A DNA stretch of 29,893 nt from a virus: the IMG/VR virus record IMGVR_UViG_3300034374_009426, positions 1-29,893 of that record; one strand, 5' to 3'. The translations under genes were made by a program, and so were the position numbers. Below are positions 29,875-29,893 of the stretch, piece after piece (the stretch's first letter is position 1; each line of letters begins with the position of its first letter). The notes under the pieces were generated by a model. The model was not told the DNA's origin. It did not search any database and worked only from the letters and a program-made list of their open reading frames with translations.

Positions 29875-29893
29875 TTTTTTCTGTAGCCGTTTA

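Noticed and set aside
1-29893. Integrase, excisionase, lysogeny repressor, tRNA genes
   Set aside because: None was recognisable in the translated frames or the short gaps; tRNAs were judged by eye only, so a dedicated scan could still find one.

Overview
The window looks like the whole, or nearly whole, genome of a tailed phage with a long non-contractile tail (siphovirus). It is A+T-rich and every supported gene lies on the + strand. Gene order is HK97-like: terminase, portal, protease, capsid, connectors, tail tube, tail chaperones, tape measure, hub, fibres, lysis, then replication and regulation. A WhiB-type iron-sulfur protein (28105-28752), a family largely confined to Actinobacteria and their phages, points to an actinobacterial host. 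Low G+C and the fibre-associated protein at 18864 fit an aquatic, possibly marine, actinobacterium; that part is inference. No integrase, excisionase, recognisable repressor, DNA polymerase or tRNA was seen, so a lytic, host-replisome-dependent life style is likely.

Layout. 1-146: short promoter region. 147-2166: a ParB-domain/DNA methyltransferase fusion and a PLP-fold enzyme. 2186-4423: terminase subunits with two tiny genes around them. 4420-8793: portal, a small beta-rich protein, prohead protease and major capsid protein. 8803-11455: connectors and two paralogous tail tube proteins separated by a terminator. 11457-15888: frameshifted tail chaperones, a gp10-like protein, tape measure and hub. 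15934-19295: fibre and adhesin genes, including two tandem glycine-rich adhesins. 19296-20359: an HNH protein and five small genes, four membrane-anchored. 20360-20550: promoter, tiny leader ORF and terminator. 20551-23006: a small helical protein, a metallophosphoesterase, an M15-type endolysin and a holin candidate, closed by a second strong terminator. 23007-23267: early promoter region. 23268-29813: early genes, namely small unknowns, a zinc-ribbon protein with an SSB-like tail, a replication initiator with internal iterons, a secreted transglycosylase-like protein, a WhiB/zinc-ribbon fusion, an HTH/methyltransferase fusion and an HNH nuclease. 29814-29893: a short G-rich tail, possibly the packaging end.

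How it works together. Genes are tightly packed, usually with ATGA, TAATG or TAGTG overlaps, so translation is coupled. Capsid and tail tube genes stand out: both start with TTG inside the same AAAGGARTTAAATTG element and both sit next to RNA hairpins. The early region appears to start replication from iterons inside the initiator gene and to recruit host machinery through the SSB-like tail.

The strongest unexplained signal is a dispersed motif centred on the palindrome TTGATCAA: 17 exact copies where about one is expected from composition. Three copies extend to an identical 16-mer, GCGTTGATCAAGATTT, two of them intergenic and in opposite orientation. It resembles in concept the stoperators of cluster A mycobacteriophages, but no cognate protein is identified. 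No gene-free stretch exceeds 300 bases; the longest are 10784-11047 and 23007-23267.
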